Part shown: piece by piece, positions 33,887 through 42,498 of the stretch
Numbering within the stretch: the first letter of the stretch is position 1
Layout: every line of letters starts with the position of its first letter
NCBI GenBank assembly: GCA_965250195.1
Contig: OZ252295.1
Span: 930,001-994,000, forward strand
Direction: 5' to 3'
Source of the DNA: CAUZIR01 sp965250195
Lineage (GTDB): Bacteria; Chloroflexota; Dehalococcoidia; Lucifugimonadales; UBA2962
Length of the DNA stretch: 64,000 nt
The notes under the pieces: generated by a model
Told to the model about the DNA's origin: nothing
Database searches by the model: none
What the model saw: the letters and a program-made list of their open reading frames with translations, nothing else
Translations under genes and position numbers: made by a program

Positions 33887-34793
33887 CGGTCAGGGCCCTG
33901 CGCGGGTTGACGACCATGATCTGGGCGAACATGTCTTCGGTGATCCCGATTTTTGCCAGGTGGACGAACAACCGGGTGGGGATGAAGTCGTAGCCGCTTC
34001 CGCCGTAGGCGACGTAGTGGGTACGGTAACACACGTCGTGGGACAGGAGCAGGCGGTCGATGTTACCCGCGTCCAGAACGGCCTTGATGAACCCCACGAC
34101 CTTGTTCAACTCGTATTCGTTGGTGTCCGACATAGTGTCGAACGACAGCCACGCGCCTCGGCGCACTATCTCCTCGTGGAACTCCGGGTAAGGCCAGCTA
34201 TGGGAGTGGCCCACCACCACCCGATTGGGATCGACGCCCTCTTCAGACAGAATGTCGAGTTGTTGCAAGGCCACCGGGCTCTTGGTGCCGTGCGTGGTCA
34301 ACGTTACGCCGGTCTGTTTCTGTGCCCGGGCGCCCGCCCGTAACATGCGCTCTTCGACTGGCGAAACCCAGCGGTCGTGCGCACCCAGCTCGCCGATAAT
34401 TCCGGCCCGGACGCCGGTCTCGTCGATGCCCACGGTCAGGTCGGCGACCATCTGCTCGGCGATCTGGTCAGCGTACCAGCGGGCGAGGTACGGCTCATAG
34501 TACGGCTCCCGGTACCAGCCGCAACCGAGCACGATCTGCAGGCCCGTCTTCTCGGCGATGGCCCTGACCGCGAGGGGTTGTTGACCCAGTCCACGGCTTG
34601 TCTGGTCCACGAGGGTCACCCCGCCAGCCTCTTTGTAGCGGCTCACTTCACTTAGTGCCAGCTCGGGCTCGTACAGGAGGCTGTTTACCGACCACGAGTC
34701 TTTCAGCAGGTCGAGCAACAGGTGCTCGTGCATGAGCGTAAAGCCCAGCTGACTTGCGGTGACGGGACCGGTGACGGTCATGATCTCGTGCAT
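33879..34793 (-). CDS. Phosphotriesterase-family hydrolase/lactonase, copy 3
   Basis: 304 residues, first gene of the coupled unit. HEH (22-24), Glu in AGIIGELGAHDRW, His in LTTHGTKSP, His in VVVGHSHSWPYPE and the catalytic Asp in LLLSHDVCYRTH are intact. It resembles copy 1 more than copy 2. A divergent GntR-receiver regulator starts 77 bases away, so this may be its target operon. Confidence 0.88.
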   Translation of the reverse strand: MHEIMTVTGPVTASQLGFTLMHEHLLLDLLKDSWSVNSLLYEPELALSEVSRYKEAGGVTLVDQTSRGLGQQPLAVRAIAEKTGLQIVLGCGWYREPYYEPYLARWYADQIAEQMVADLTVGIDETGVRAGIIGELGAHDRWVSPVEERMLRAGARAQKQTGVTLTTHGTKSPVALQQLDILSEEGVDPNRVVVGHSHSWPYPEFHEEIVRRGAWLSFDTMSDTNEYELNKVVGFIKAVLDAGNIDRLLLSHDVCYRTHYVAYGGSGYDFIPTRLFVHLAKIGITEDMFAQIMVVNPRRALTGE

Positions 34794-34816
34794 CGCGACA
34801 TTCTAGAGCAATGGCA

Positions 34817-34824
34817 TACTAGTA
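34817..34824. promoter_or_regulatory. Palindrome TACTAGTA in the lactonase/GntR divergent spacer
   Basis: A perfect 8-bp palindrome with partly matching flanks (GCA against CAC), midway in the 76-bp spacer. GntR-family operators are often short TAC-GTA-type palindromes. It is a candidate autoregulatory and operon site, unproven. Confidence 0.3.
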
Positions 34825-34840
34825 CACTCCCGGTGAGCTC

Positions 34841-34874
34841 CAACACATGGCATTGAGCAACACATGGCGATGAG
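34841..34874 (+). repeat. 17-bp tandem repeat over the GntR-receiver start, with a possible leader peptide
   Basis: Two 17-bp units (CAACACATGGCATTGAG and CAACACATGGCGATGAG, 15 of 17 identical) each contain an ATG. The first ATG (34847) opens an 8-residue frame (MALSNTWR) whose TGA overlaps the ATG at 34870. This could be a coupled leader peptide, or just a slippage duplication. Confidence 0.4.
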
Positions 34875-35514
34875 CACGGGCGGCGAGCGCCGTTACCGCT
34901 TCCAGCAGGTGGCACACACCATAAGAGAGCGGATACTCTCGGGGCATTACACCGAGGGCGAGCGACTGCCATCCCAACACCGTATGGCACGGGAGTTCGA
35001 CGTTGCCTTCAACACCTTCAAGGTCGCGCTGGACACTCTCGAATCGGAAGGCTACGTGACCCGCAAGGTGGGCAACGGAACCTTCGCCGTCAAACCTGAC
35101 TCTCGCCGCCCGCGGGCCCTGGCCGTGGACGACGACGGCGGCGTGCGAGAGTTCCTGGTCAGGGCGATGGAGCACTGCAGGTGGGACTGTACCGCGGTGG
35201 AGTCCGGCCCGTTGGAGCTACGGGAATTGGAGCACGCGACTTACGACCTGCTTCTGACCGACCTTGTCATGCCCGTGATGACCGGCGCGGAATTGATTGG
35301 AGAGGTCAGGAAGAGAAACCACGATGTCCAGGTGGTGATCATCACCGCCTACCCGGAAACCACCCTGATGGCCGAGGCCATGGAGGCCGGACCGTTCGCA
35401 GTACTCAGAAAGCCCACCCGGCTCGACGACCTGCGCCAGGTTCTCGGGACGACATCGAGGCCCTCTCGCCGGACCGACGGGCCCCAACGAGGGGAAGCTA
35501 ATGGCTGGGCGTAG
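34870..35514 (+). CDS. GntR-type winged-helix regulator fused to a C-terminal receiver domain
   Basis: 214 residues. Residues about 5-75 form a GntR winged helix (RYRFQQVAHTIRERILSG, EGERLPSQHRMAREF, TLESEGYVTRKVGNGTF). Residues about 82-190 are a receiver with VDDDGGVREF, phosphoacceptor Asp131 in LLLTDLVMP, Thr in VIITAYPE and Lys in VLRKPT. Response regulators normally place the output domain after the receiver and rarely use GntR, so this order is unusual. It overlaps the hybrid kinase gene by 14 bases, so the two form a probable two-component pair. Start may be 34864 or 34870. Confidence 0.85.
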   Translation: MSTGGERRYRFQQVAHTIRERILSGHYTEGERLPSQHRMAREFDVAFNTFKVALDTLESEGYVTRKVGNGTFAVKPDSRRPRALAVDDDGGVREFLVRAMEHCRWDCTAVESGPLELRELEHATYDLLLTDLVMPVMTGAELIGEVRKRNHDVQVVIITAYPETTLMAEAMEAGPFAVLRKPTRLDDLRQVLGTTSRPSRRTDGPQRGEANGWA

Positions 35515-37600
35515 TCCGGCCAGGAGGTCGCGGTCCCTGGTCGAAGAGAATTCGGTGCTGGCCGAGATAGGCCGCATTGTCAGCGTCTCTTTGGACTTCG
35601 CGGATGTCTACGAGCCGTTCGCGGCGGCGCTCGCCCGGCTGGTGCCGTTCGACCGGCTCAACATCGTTACTATCGATCACGAAGCGGGCACCATTACCAA
35701 CGCCTTTGTCACCGGTGCTGTGACCGTGCCCGGCCTGGAGGTGGGCGATTCTTCGAAGATCATCGATTCGTCGTCTGTCAGGGCACTGGTGGAAAAGGGC
35801 GAAGGTATTCTCATGAGCAGCGCCGAGCAGGACGAGGTCCTGGCCCGCTCCGGGGTCGAGCGAGCCAACCGCGCGGCCGGCCTTCTCTCGAAGATCTCCG
35901 CGCCGTTTCTGCTTGGGGACGAGATCGTGGGCCTCATGAACATCCGCTCCCGGCTGCCCAGCGCCTACGACCGGGAGCACCTGAGGCTGGCACAGTTAGT
36001 AGCCAGTCAGATAGCGGGTTTCTTTTCCAACAGCCAGGCATACCGACGCAGGGTGGAGGCCGAAGAGGCCCTGCGTGAAAGCGAGCGCCGGTTCCGCGAG
36101 ATGTTCGACGAAGCGCCGGTCGGTTACTACGAAACGGACCGGGAAAGCAGAATCACGGCCGCCAATCGGACCTTACAGGAGATGCTCGACTACTCGTCCG
36201 TCGATCTCGTTGGTCGGCATTCCTGGGACTTCATGAGGGAGTCGGCCGCCGCCCAGCAGATGTTCAACAAGTGGCTCACCTCTCCGGGAAAGGTCTTCGC
36301 CGGTATCGAGCGGACTTTCCTCCGCCGGGACGGTCAACCGCTCTACGCCATCGCCGAGGCCCGGCAGATTAGAACCGCCGACGGCGGCGTCCAGGGCTTG
36401 CGAATAACCGTCCAGGACATCACCGAACTCAAGCGCATCGAGGCGGGGATGCGAGAGACCTCTCACCTAGCGTCGATTGGCGAACTCGCGGCGGGGGTGG
36501 CACACGAACTCAACAACCCGCTGACCAGCGTGGCCGGCTTCTCCGAGCTACTCCTCGACGAACGCGACCCGCAGCGAGTCCAGAACTACGTTCAGCGAAT
36601 CAACATCGAGGCTCAAAGGGCCGCCAGGATAGTGCAGGGGCTCCTGTCCTTCGCCCGGCCGCGCGAATTGGAAATGAAGATGGTGGATCTGCGAACCATC
36701 GTAGGGCGGGTGGTCGATCTCAAGACCTATGACCTGCGAACCGCCAACGTCACGCTCGATATCGACCTGCCCGAAGAGCCCGCCTCGACCCGGGCGGACG
36801 AACACCTGCTGACCCAGGTCCTTCTCAACGTCGTGACAAATGCCGAGCAGGTGCTCAACGAACTCCGGGACGGCCGCAGTATTCGAATCTCGCTGAGGCC
36901 AATGCCCGACTTTTTTAGAATTACCGTTTCCGACAACGGGCGCGGCATTGCACCGGACGTCATCAACAGGGTTTTTGAGCCGTTCTTCACGACCAAAGAC
37001 GTGGGCGAGGGCACGGGCCTGGGTCTGAGCATGGCCTACGGCATTGTCCGGCAGCACGACGGCGAGATCAGCGTCGAGAGTCCGCCAAGTGGGGGGGTGA
37101 ACTTCCACATCGACATCCCTGTCCGCCTGGAGGAGGACTCCGCGCCAGGAGACGGACCCCGGAGGGCCTCGCCCGACCCGGCCAACACAGGGGCCAACAG
37201 GGTGCTGGCGATAGACGATGAACCCCATACCAGGGAACTCGTCAGGGCCGCTCTTTCTCGCCTCGGCTTCCAGGTGGACGTGGCTCGTAACTCGCACGAA
37301 GCACTCATCTTGATGGAGGACTCGCCTTATCAGTGCCTGATCCTCGACTTGAAGATGCCGGGGATGAGCGGGGAGGACCTGTTCGGCATCATCAGTCGCA
37401 ACCGGCCCGACCTCGCTGAGCGCGTCTTGTTCGTGACAGGCGACACGGTGTCACCGCGAACCCGGGACTTCCTGGCGAGCACCGGCAGGCCCTGGCGCAA
37501 TGAGCCGGTTCACTTACAGGAGTTGGCTGGCGAGGTGGTCATGGTGTGCGAAGCGGCGTCTGCATTAGAGCAGAGCCGGCCACAAGGTGAGGGCCGGTGA
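35501..37600 (+). CDS. Hybrid sensor histidine kinase (GAF-PAS-HisKA-HATPase-REC)
   Basis: 699 residues, no membrane segment, so probably a cytosolic sensor. The order is GAF (about 15-180), PAS (about 195-310), HisKA with His335 in AAGVAHELNNPLTSV, a HATPase with DNGRGIAPDVINRVFEPFF and GTGLGLSMAYGIVRQH, and a receiver (about 567-680) with Asp in LILDLKMPGMSG. The receiver's conserved Lys region reads RPWRNEPV, so the Lys of the usual KP motif is missing, which may weaken switching. It is preceded by GAGGGGA and overlaps the GntR-receiver gene. Confidence 0.93.
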   Translation: MAGRSPARRSRSLVEENSVLAEIGRIVSVSLDFADVYEPFAAALARLVPFDRLNIVTIDHEAGTITNAFVTGAVTVPGLEVGDSSKIIDSSSVRALVEKGEGILMSSAEQDEVLARSGVERANRAAGLLSKISAPFLLGDEIVGLMNIRSRLPSAYDREHLRLAQLVASQIAGFFSNSQAYRRRVEAEEALRESERRFREMFDEAPVGYYETDRESRITAANRTLQEMLDYSSVDLVGRHSWDFMRESAAAQQMFNKWLTSPGKVFAGIERTFLRRDGQPLYAIAEARQIRTADGGVQGLRITVQDITELKRIEAGMRETSHLASIGELAAGVAHELNNPLTSVAGFSELLLDERDPQRVQNYVQRINIEAQRAARIVQGLLSFARPRELEMKMVDLRTIVGRVVDLKTYDLRTANVTLDIDLPEEPASTRADEHLLTQVLLNVVTNAEQVLNELRDGRSIRISLRPMPDFFRITVSDNGRGIAPDVINRVFEPFFTTKDVGEGTGLGLSMAYGIVRQHDGEISVESPPSGGVNFHIDIPVRLEEDSAPGDGPRRASPDPANTGANRVLAIDDEPHTRELVRAALSRLGFQVDVARNSHEALILMEDSPYQCLILDLKMPGMSGEDLFGIISRNRPDLAERVLFVTGDTVSPRTRDFLASTGRPWRNEPVHLQELAGEVVMVCEAASALEQSRPQGEGR

Positions 37601-38394
37601 CGAACGGAGGCCCGGTGGGATTAAACGGCAAGGCCGCCATCGTTACCGGCGGCGGTGGCGGCATTGGCCGCTCGGTAGCGCTGGCACTGGCTGCCGAGGG
37701 GGTCTCGGTCGCCGTCGCCGACATTTTCGAGCATTCGGCCAACGAGGTGGTTGACGAACTCAAAGCGGCCGGAGGCCAGTGCATCGCCGTCGCAACCGAC
37801 GTGACCAGCCGAACCAGCGCACAAGACATGGTCGACCGCACCCTGGCAGAGTTCGGCAGAGTGGATATTCTGGTGAACGGTGCGGGGGTCCAGTTCGTGG
37901 CACCCATATTGGATTTCCCAGAGGAACAATGGCACCGGCTGATCGCCATAAACCTGACTGGCACGTTCCTGTGCTCCCAGGCGGCGCTTCGCTCGATGAT
38001 CCCCCAGGGCAGCGGTCGCATCATTAACATCTCTTCGACCCTCGGAAAGGTCGGCGCCAAGTTCAAGCCCGCTTACACCGCCGCAAAACACGGCGTCATC
38101 GGCCTGACCCGGTCAATGGCGCTGGAAGTGGCAGAAGTGGGCATCACCGTAAACGCGGTCTGCCCCGGCGTGACGAGAACAGCGCTCGTCGAGGGTCAGT
38201 TGGACGGGCTGGCGCAGTCTCACGGCATCGACCGAGAAGAGGTAATGGAGCAGGTCTTTTACCCGAACATCCCGCAAAAGCGGATCATCGAGCCCAAGGA
38301 GATAGCCGACTTCATCGTCTATCTTGCTTCTGACAGGGCTCAGGCGATAACCGGCCAGGCGATTAACGTCTCAGCCGGATGGGTCACTCACTGA
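37597..38394 (+). CDS. Short-chain dehydrogenase/reductase
   Basis: 265 residues, classical SDR. The NAD(P) motif is TGGGGGIGRSVALALA, the NAG strand is VNGAGVQFV (G for A), the catalytic Ser lies in INISSTLG and the Tyr-Lys pair in YTAAKHG. The C-terminal half has the usual CPGVTRTALV segment. It resembles 3-hydroxybutyrate dehydrogenases in length and in the QGLAQSHG-like region, but the substrate is not certain. GTG 37597 overlaps the kinase stop (GTGA), so it is translationally coupled to the sensor kinase. Confidence 0.88.
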   Translation: MTNGGPVGLNGKAAIVTGGGGGIGRSVALALAAEGVSVAVADIFEHSANEVVDELKAAGGQCIAVATDVTSRTSAQDMVDRTLAEFGRVDILVNGAGVQFVAPILDFPEEQWHRLIAINLTGTFLCSQAALRSMIPQGSGRIINISSTLGKVGAKFKPAYTAAKHGVIGLTRSMALEVAEVGITVNAVCPGVTRTALVEGQLDGLAQSHGIDREEVMEQVFYPNIPQKRIIEPKEIADFIVYLASDRAQAITGQAINVSAGWVTH

Positions 38395-38473
38395 CGAGCG
38401 AGCCCCGAGAGCGGGCATGCGGTGATCTCCCGCGCGAAGAGCCCGAGAGCGAACGAAGTGAGCGGAGAACCAA

Positions 38474-39227
38474 CTAGTCGGGCCGCAGCACCCGGATCTC
38501 GACCGGCTGCTCCCTGCCCTTGACCTCGATTGTGCGGGGCTCAAGGCCCGGGTACCGGCTGGCCACAGAGCCGTAGACCGCCTCGCTCATGACGATCTCG
38601 CCTGCTTTCGCCTGAGACTGTAGTCGGGCGGTGGTATTGACGGTGTCGCCGACGGCGGTGAAGTCGTTGACGTTCTCCGTTCCCACCTTGCCCACGTAGG
38701 CGGGCCCAAAGTGAAGTCCGATACCGACCGGAATGCCGTCACCGATGCCCGTGCCGACCGTATAATGCCGACCGCCGTACCCACTCCGCCTCGCTCAGGT
38801 CTCCACCGACGGTCGAGGGTACGAACAGGGCCATTACCTCGTCGCCGATCATCTTGTCGATCACCCCCCTGTGAGCGACGACTGCTTCGGAGGCGATGCC
38901 GTAAAACTGGTCCAGCAGCCCGGCGAAATCCCGTGGGCCCATGCGCTCGCCCAGCGCCGTCGATCCGCGGATGTCGACGAACATCACCGCCAGGTCTATC
39001 TCCGCCCCGCCCGGGGGCAACACGTCGTCTCAGTAGTTACACAGGTGCGGGTTGCGCTGCGAGGTGCTGCGGCCCGCCATGCGCGTGACCACGCCGCCGA
39101 CGCCGTTGAACGGCAAGGCGCAGAGCGCGCAACGATGGGAACCCGGCAGCCGCGACAGAGTAGTGCGGTGACCGGTCAACAACACGTGGTGCCACATCTC
39201 GGTGGCTTCGTTCGTGGCGTCACTCAT
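38474..39227 (-). pseudogene. Class III nucleotide cyclase with four-Cys N-terminal module; in-frame UGA (candidate Sec66) and a frameshift
   Basis: Residues 1-65 carry CALC (33-36) and NPHLCNY, where the family has a second CxxC. The final Cys is a UGA (39032-39030), followed in frame by the cyclase domain (AEIDLAVMFVDIRGSTALGE, metal Asp in IGDEVMALF, then VGKVGTENVNDFTAVGDTVN and the Asn/Arg of NTTARLQ). All catalytic residues are present. A frameshift at about 38750-38775, after EWVRRSALY, breaks the frame before TVGTGIGDGIPVGIG. I label it a pseudogene because of the frameshift, but an indel error plus Sec decoding would give a functional enzyme. ATG overlaps the aminotransferase stop (ATGA). 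Confidence 0.6.
39004..39018 (-). promoter_or_regulatory. SECIS-like hairpin after the cyclase UGA
   Basis: Starting 12 nt after the UGA the mRNA reads GCCCC-CGGGC-GGGGC, a perfect 5-bp stem with a 5-nt loop. The stem and its GGAGAUA flank are very GC-rich, so it could be chance, and the loop lacks the CGUG core of the DUF3179 hairpins. Confidence 0.3.
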
Positions 39228-40351
39228 GACTGCTGGGAGTTGTAGGCGTCCAGGCCGTCCAGGAAGCGGTCCACGTCGTCAGAGTTGTTGAATACGTGCG
39301 GGTCGATGCGGAACAGGTTGCCGGCGTAGTAGGTGTCCACCTCCCGGTCGTGCAGGAACCTCCACAGCCCCTCGGCGTCGTCATGGATCGCCGCGACCAC
39401 GCCCAGCCGATACTCGGGGTCGTCAGAGGTGACGACGTCCATGCCCCGCTCCCTCATGCCCGCGATCGCTTGCCCTGACAGACCGAGGTTGTGGGACTGG
39501 ACCATGTGCATGTCGGTCTCCAGCAATATTTCGAGCCCCGGCTTGGAAAAGGCCAGGCCTAAGAGGCTGGGCATACCGAGTTCGAAGCGCCTGGCGTTGT
39601 CGCGCAGCCTGAAGTCGTGGATGTCGAAGGAGTAGGTGCCCTCGTGGGCCGCCCGGGACGGCAGTCGGTCGTGGTGTCGCTTCGCCGAGTACATGAAGCC
39701 CACACCGGCGGCTCCCAGCAGCCACTTCATGGCGGTTGAGGAGTAGAAGTCCACGTCGGTCTCGTGCAGGTCGATGTGCATGGCACCGGCGCTCTGGGCC
39801 CCGTCCACTATGAGCAGCGCCCCTTTTGCATGGGCTATCTTGGCCAGGGCGCCTATGTCCTGCCGGAAACCCTCTATTGGCGTGACGTGGGAAACGCAGA
39901 CGGCCAGCGTGTTCTCGTCTATCGCGGCCTCGAAATCTTCCAAGTGCATGACGCCGTCCCTGGCGTGAACGAAACGCTTGGTCACGTCCTCGTGCGGCGG
40001 CAAATGCCAGGGGAAGACCGATGAGGGGTAGGAGAAGTCATCGAGGACGACGTTGGCGCCGGGCCTGGGCGAGATAAGGTCGATCGCTATCGACGAACCC
40101 TCGCCGGTCGAGCTGACGATGGCCACCTCGCCCTCGTCACAGCCCATCAGCTCGGCGAACATGCGTCGGCAGTCCGAGGCGTCGGCGTCCAGCCCGTTGG
40201 CGTACATGTCGTCGGGGTCGTTGGCAAGCCAATCCAGGTGCGCCTTCATGGCCGCCTCGTGCCTGGTGGACACCGGGGCGATGCCCCCGGAGAACATGTA
40301 GGCGCGTTTTTTGGTTATGGGAAAGAGATCTCGTATCTCGGCTGCGTTCAT
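39224..40351 (-). CDS. Class V (cysteine desulfurase-like) PLP-dependent aminotransferase
   Basis: 375 residues from ATG 40351, preceded by GAGGAGA. The PLP site is visible: DGAQSAGAMHIDLHETDVD, then the Schiff-base Lys in SSTAMKWLLGAAGVGFMY. The family covers isopenicillin epimerases, kynureninases and cysteine desulfurases; the SufS catalytic Cys is not evident, so an epimerase or lyase is more likely. The last codon overlaps the cyclase start (ATGA), which couples the two genes. Confidence 0.85.
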   Translation of the reverse strand: MNAAEIRDLFPITKKRAYMFSGGIAPVSTRHEAAMKAHLDWLANDPDDMYANGLDADASDCRRMFAELMGCDEGEVAIVSSTGEGSSIAIDLISPRPGANVVLDDFSYPSSVFPWHLPPHEDVTKRFVHARDGVMHLEDFEAAIDENTLAVCVSHVTPIEGFRQDIGALAKIAHAKGALLIVDGAQSAGAMHIDLHETDVDFYSSTAMKWLLGAAGVGFMYSAKRHHDRLPSRAAHEGTYSFDIHDFRLRDNARRFELGMPSLLGLAFSKPGLEILLETDMHMVQSHNLGLSGQAIAGMRERGMDVVTSDDPEYRLGVVAAIHDDAEGLWRFLHDREVDTYYAGNLFRIDPHVFNNSDDVDRFLDGLDAYNSQQS

Positions 40352-40382
40352 CTGATTCTCCTCGTCAGGTTGCGGCAATATA

Positions 40383-41147
40383 TCAGATCATCAAGTCTCC
40401 GCCGTTGATGTCCAGTGACGCGCCCGTGATGTAAGCCGCGCGGTCGGAGGCGAGGAAGGCGACCAACTCCGCCACCTCTCGGGGCTCGCCCATGCGCTGA
40501 ATGGGGAACGAGTCTGTGAAGCCCCTGGCGCGGACTTCGTCAATGGTGTTGCGCACCATCTCGGTGTCGATCAGGCCGGGGCAAACGGCGTTGACGGTAA
40601 TGCCGTGCCCGGCCTCTTCTTTCGCCAGGTGACGAGTGAAGCCCAGTATTCCGGCCTTAGCTGACGTGTAGTGAGCGCCCCCGACGGTGGAGATGTTCTT
40701 GCCCGCTGTAGAGGAGAAGTTGACGATGCGGCCCCACCCGGCTTCGCGCATAGCCCGGAGCACGGCCTGGGAGCACAGGAACGTGCCCTTGAGATTGACC
40801 GCGACGACCCAGTCCCACTCGTCCTCGGGAATGTCGATGACTTTGGTGGGCCGCAGCACCCCGGCGTTATTGACCAGCACGTTTATTTTTCCGAATTTTT
40901 CCAGTGCGGCCCGCACCACCCGTTCGACGTCTGCCTTGTTCGTAACATCCCCTGCCACGCCGATGGCCTCCGTGCCACCGGATCGCAGCGCCGCGGCGAC
41001 GGCCTCGACGGCCTCGGGTCGCACGTCGTTGACCACCACCGACGCACCGGCAGCGGCCATCCGTTCGGCCACCTCGCGGCCCATGCCCTGCCCGGCGCCT
41101 GTGACGATGGCGACGCGACCGTCCAGCTCGTTAGGGTCGATTGCCAC
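40383..41147 (-). CDS. Short-chain dehydrogenase/reductase (FabG-like)
   Basis: 254 residues. TGAGQGMGREVAERMA is the cofactor site, VNNAGVLRPTKV the NAG strand, and the Ser in NFSSTAGKN and Tyr-Lys in YTSAKAGILGFT are the catalytic residues. The C-terminal TGASLDINGGDLMI is the usual family ending. It lies 2 bases after kbl on the same strand, so the pair is probably cotranscribed. Substrate unknown. Confidence 0.9.
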   Translation of the reverse strand: MAIDPNELDGRVAIVTGAGQGMGREVAERMAAAGASVVVNDVRPEAVEAVAAALRSGGTEAIGVAGDVTNKADVERVVRAALEKFGKINVLVNNAGVLRPTKVIDIPEDEWDWVVAVNLKGTFLCSQAVLRAMREAGWGRIVNFSSTAGKNISTVGGAHYTSAKAGILGFTRHLAKEEAGHGITVNAVCPGLIDTEMVRNTIDEVRARGFTDSFPIQRMGEPREVAELVAFLASDRAAYITGASLDINGGDLMI

Positions 41148-41149
41148 TT

Positions 41150-42340
41150 CTAAATGACCCCCTGCTCTTTGCCCGCCTCTTCGAATGCCGCGAGTGCCCG
41201 GTCGAGTTGCTCCCGGGTGTGCGCCGCCGACATCTGCAGCCGGATGCGCGCCTCCCCCCTGGGCACTACGGGGAAAGAGAACCCGACGCAGAAGATGCCA
41301 CGTTCGTTCACCGCCTTGGCCAACGCGACATTCTTTATCTCGTCGCCGATCATCACCGGCACTATGGGGTGCGGACCAGGGATGACGTTGAAACCCAGTT
41401 TTACGATTTCGGCCCGGAAGTAGCGCGTGTTCTCGTGCAGCTTCTCTCTTAGCTCCGGGTGATCTTGGAGGATCTGAAGGGCCTTAAAGGCCCCGCCCAC
41501 TATGGCCGGGGGCAGCGAGTTGGAGAACAGGTAGGGCCGGGATCGCTGGCGCAGGAAGTCCACGATCTCTTGCCGTCCGGTAGTAAAACCCCCCGACGCG
41601 CCCCCTATGGTCTTACCCATCGTCGAAGTCGTGACGTCGATGCGGTCCATCACCTCCAACTCCTCGGCGGTGCCCCTGCCGTTCGGGCCTATGAACCCGG
41701 TGGCGTGCGAGTCATCGACCATGACCATGGCGTCGTATTGTTCGGCCAAGTCACAGATTTCCGGGAGCAGCGCCAGATCGCCCTGCATGGAGAAGACTCC
41801 GTCGGTGGCTATCATGCGGAAGCGGGAGTCGGCGGTCTCTTTCAGCTTCTCTTCTAGACTGGCCATGTCGGAGTGCGCGTAGACCTTGCGCGTGGCCTTG
41901 CACAGGCGCACGCCGTCGATGATGGATGCGTGGTTTAAGGCGTCGGAGATGATGGCGTCTTCTGGACCGAGTAACGTCTCGAATAGACCTGCATTCGCAT
42001 CGAAACATGACGTATAGAGGATCGTGTCCTCGGTGCCCATGAAGCGGGTGATCTGGGCCTCCAGTTCCAGGTGAATGTCCTGGGTGCCGCAGATGAAGCG
42101 CACGGACGCCATGCCGAAGCCGTGCGAGCGCACGGCCGCCATGGCCGCCTCTTCTACCTCGGATGAATGGGACAGGCCGAGATAGTTGTTGGCGCAGAAG
42201 TTGACCAGGTCGCCCTCGGTCGTGTGGACGTCTGGGTTCTGGGGGGACGTGATGACCTTCTCGTCTTTGAAAAGGCCGGACTTGCGGATGTTGGCCATCT
42301 CGATGTCGAGCTGGTCCTTGTAACGCGCGTACGCGGTCAT
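41150..42340 (-). CDS. kbl: 2-amino-3-ketobutyrate CoA ligase (glycine C-acetyltransferase)
   Basis: 396 residues from ATG 42340, preceded by GGAGGAG. The alpha-oxoamine synthase fold is clear: NFCANNYLGLSHSS near the N-terminus, TDGVFSMQGDLALL, VDDSHATGFIGPNGRG and the PLP Lys in TTSTMGKTIGGASGG. Kbl cleaves 2-amino-3-ketobutyrate to glycine and acetyl-CoA, completing threonine breakdown with Tdh (13757). BioF-like relatives are possible, but sequence around FICGTQDIHLELE is Kbl-like. Confidence 0.92.
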   Translation of the reverse strand: MTAYARYKDQLDIEMANIRKSGLFKDEKVITSPQNPDVHTTEGDLVNFCANNYLGLSHSSEVEEAAMAAVRSHGFGMASVRFICGTQDIHLELEAQITRFMGTEDTILYTSCFDANAGLFETLLGPEDAIISDALNHASIIDGVRLCKATRKVYAHSDMASLEEKLKETADSRFRMIATDGVFSMQGDLALLPEICDLAEQYDAMVMVDDSHATGFIGPNGRGTAEELEVMDRIDVTTSTMGKTIGGASGGFTTGRQEIVDFLRQRSRPYLFSNSLPPAIVGGAFKALQILQDHPELREKLHENTRYFRAEIVKLGFNVIPGPHPIVPVMIGDEIKNVALAKAVNERGIFCVGFSFPVVPRGEARIRLQMSAAHTREQLDRALAAFEEAGKEQGVI

Positions 42341-42498
42341 TGACTCCTCCTCGCGGGTACGGAGTGGAGCGTACCGCCGCCGATTTGGCGTGTCAACGAA
42401 GTCGGGAAGCCCCACGAATTGCCAGAGCGATGAGGCATGAAGCCGAAGAAGCCCTGACGAGCGAGCTGGAGGCTCGCGGACGGTGACACAATAGCTCC

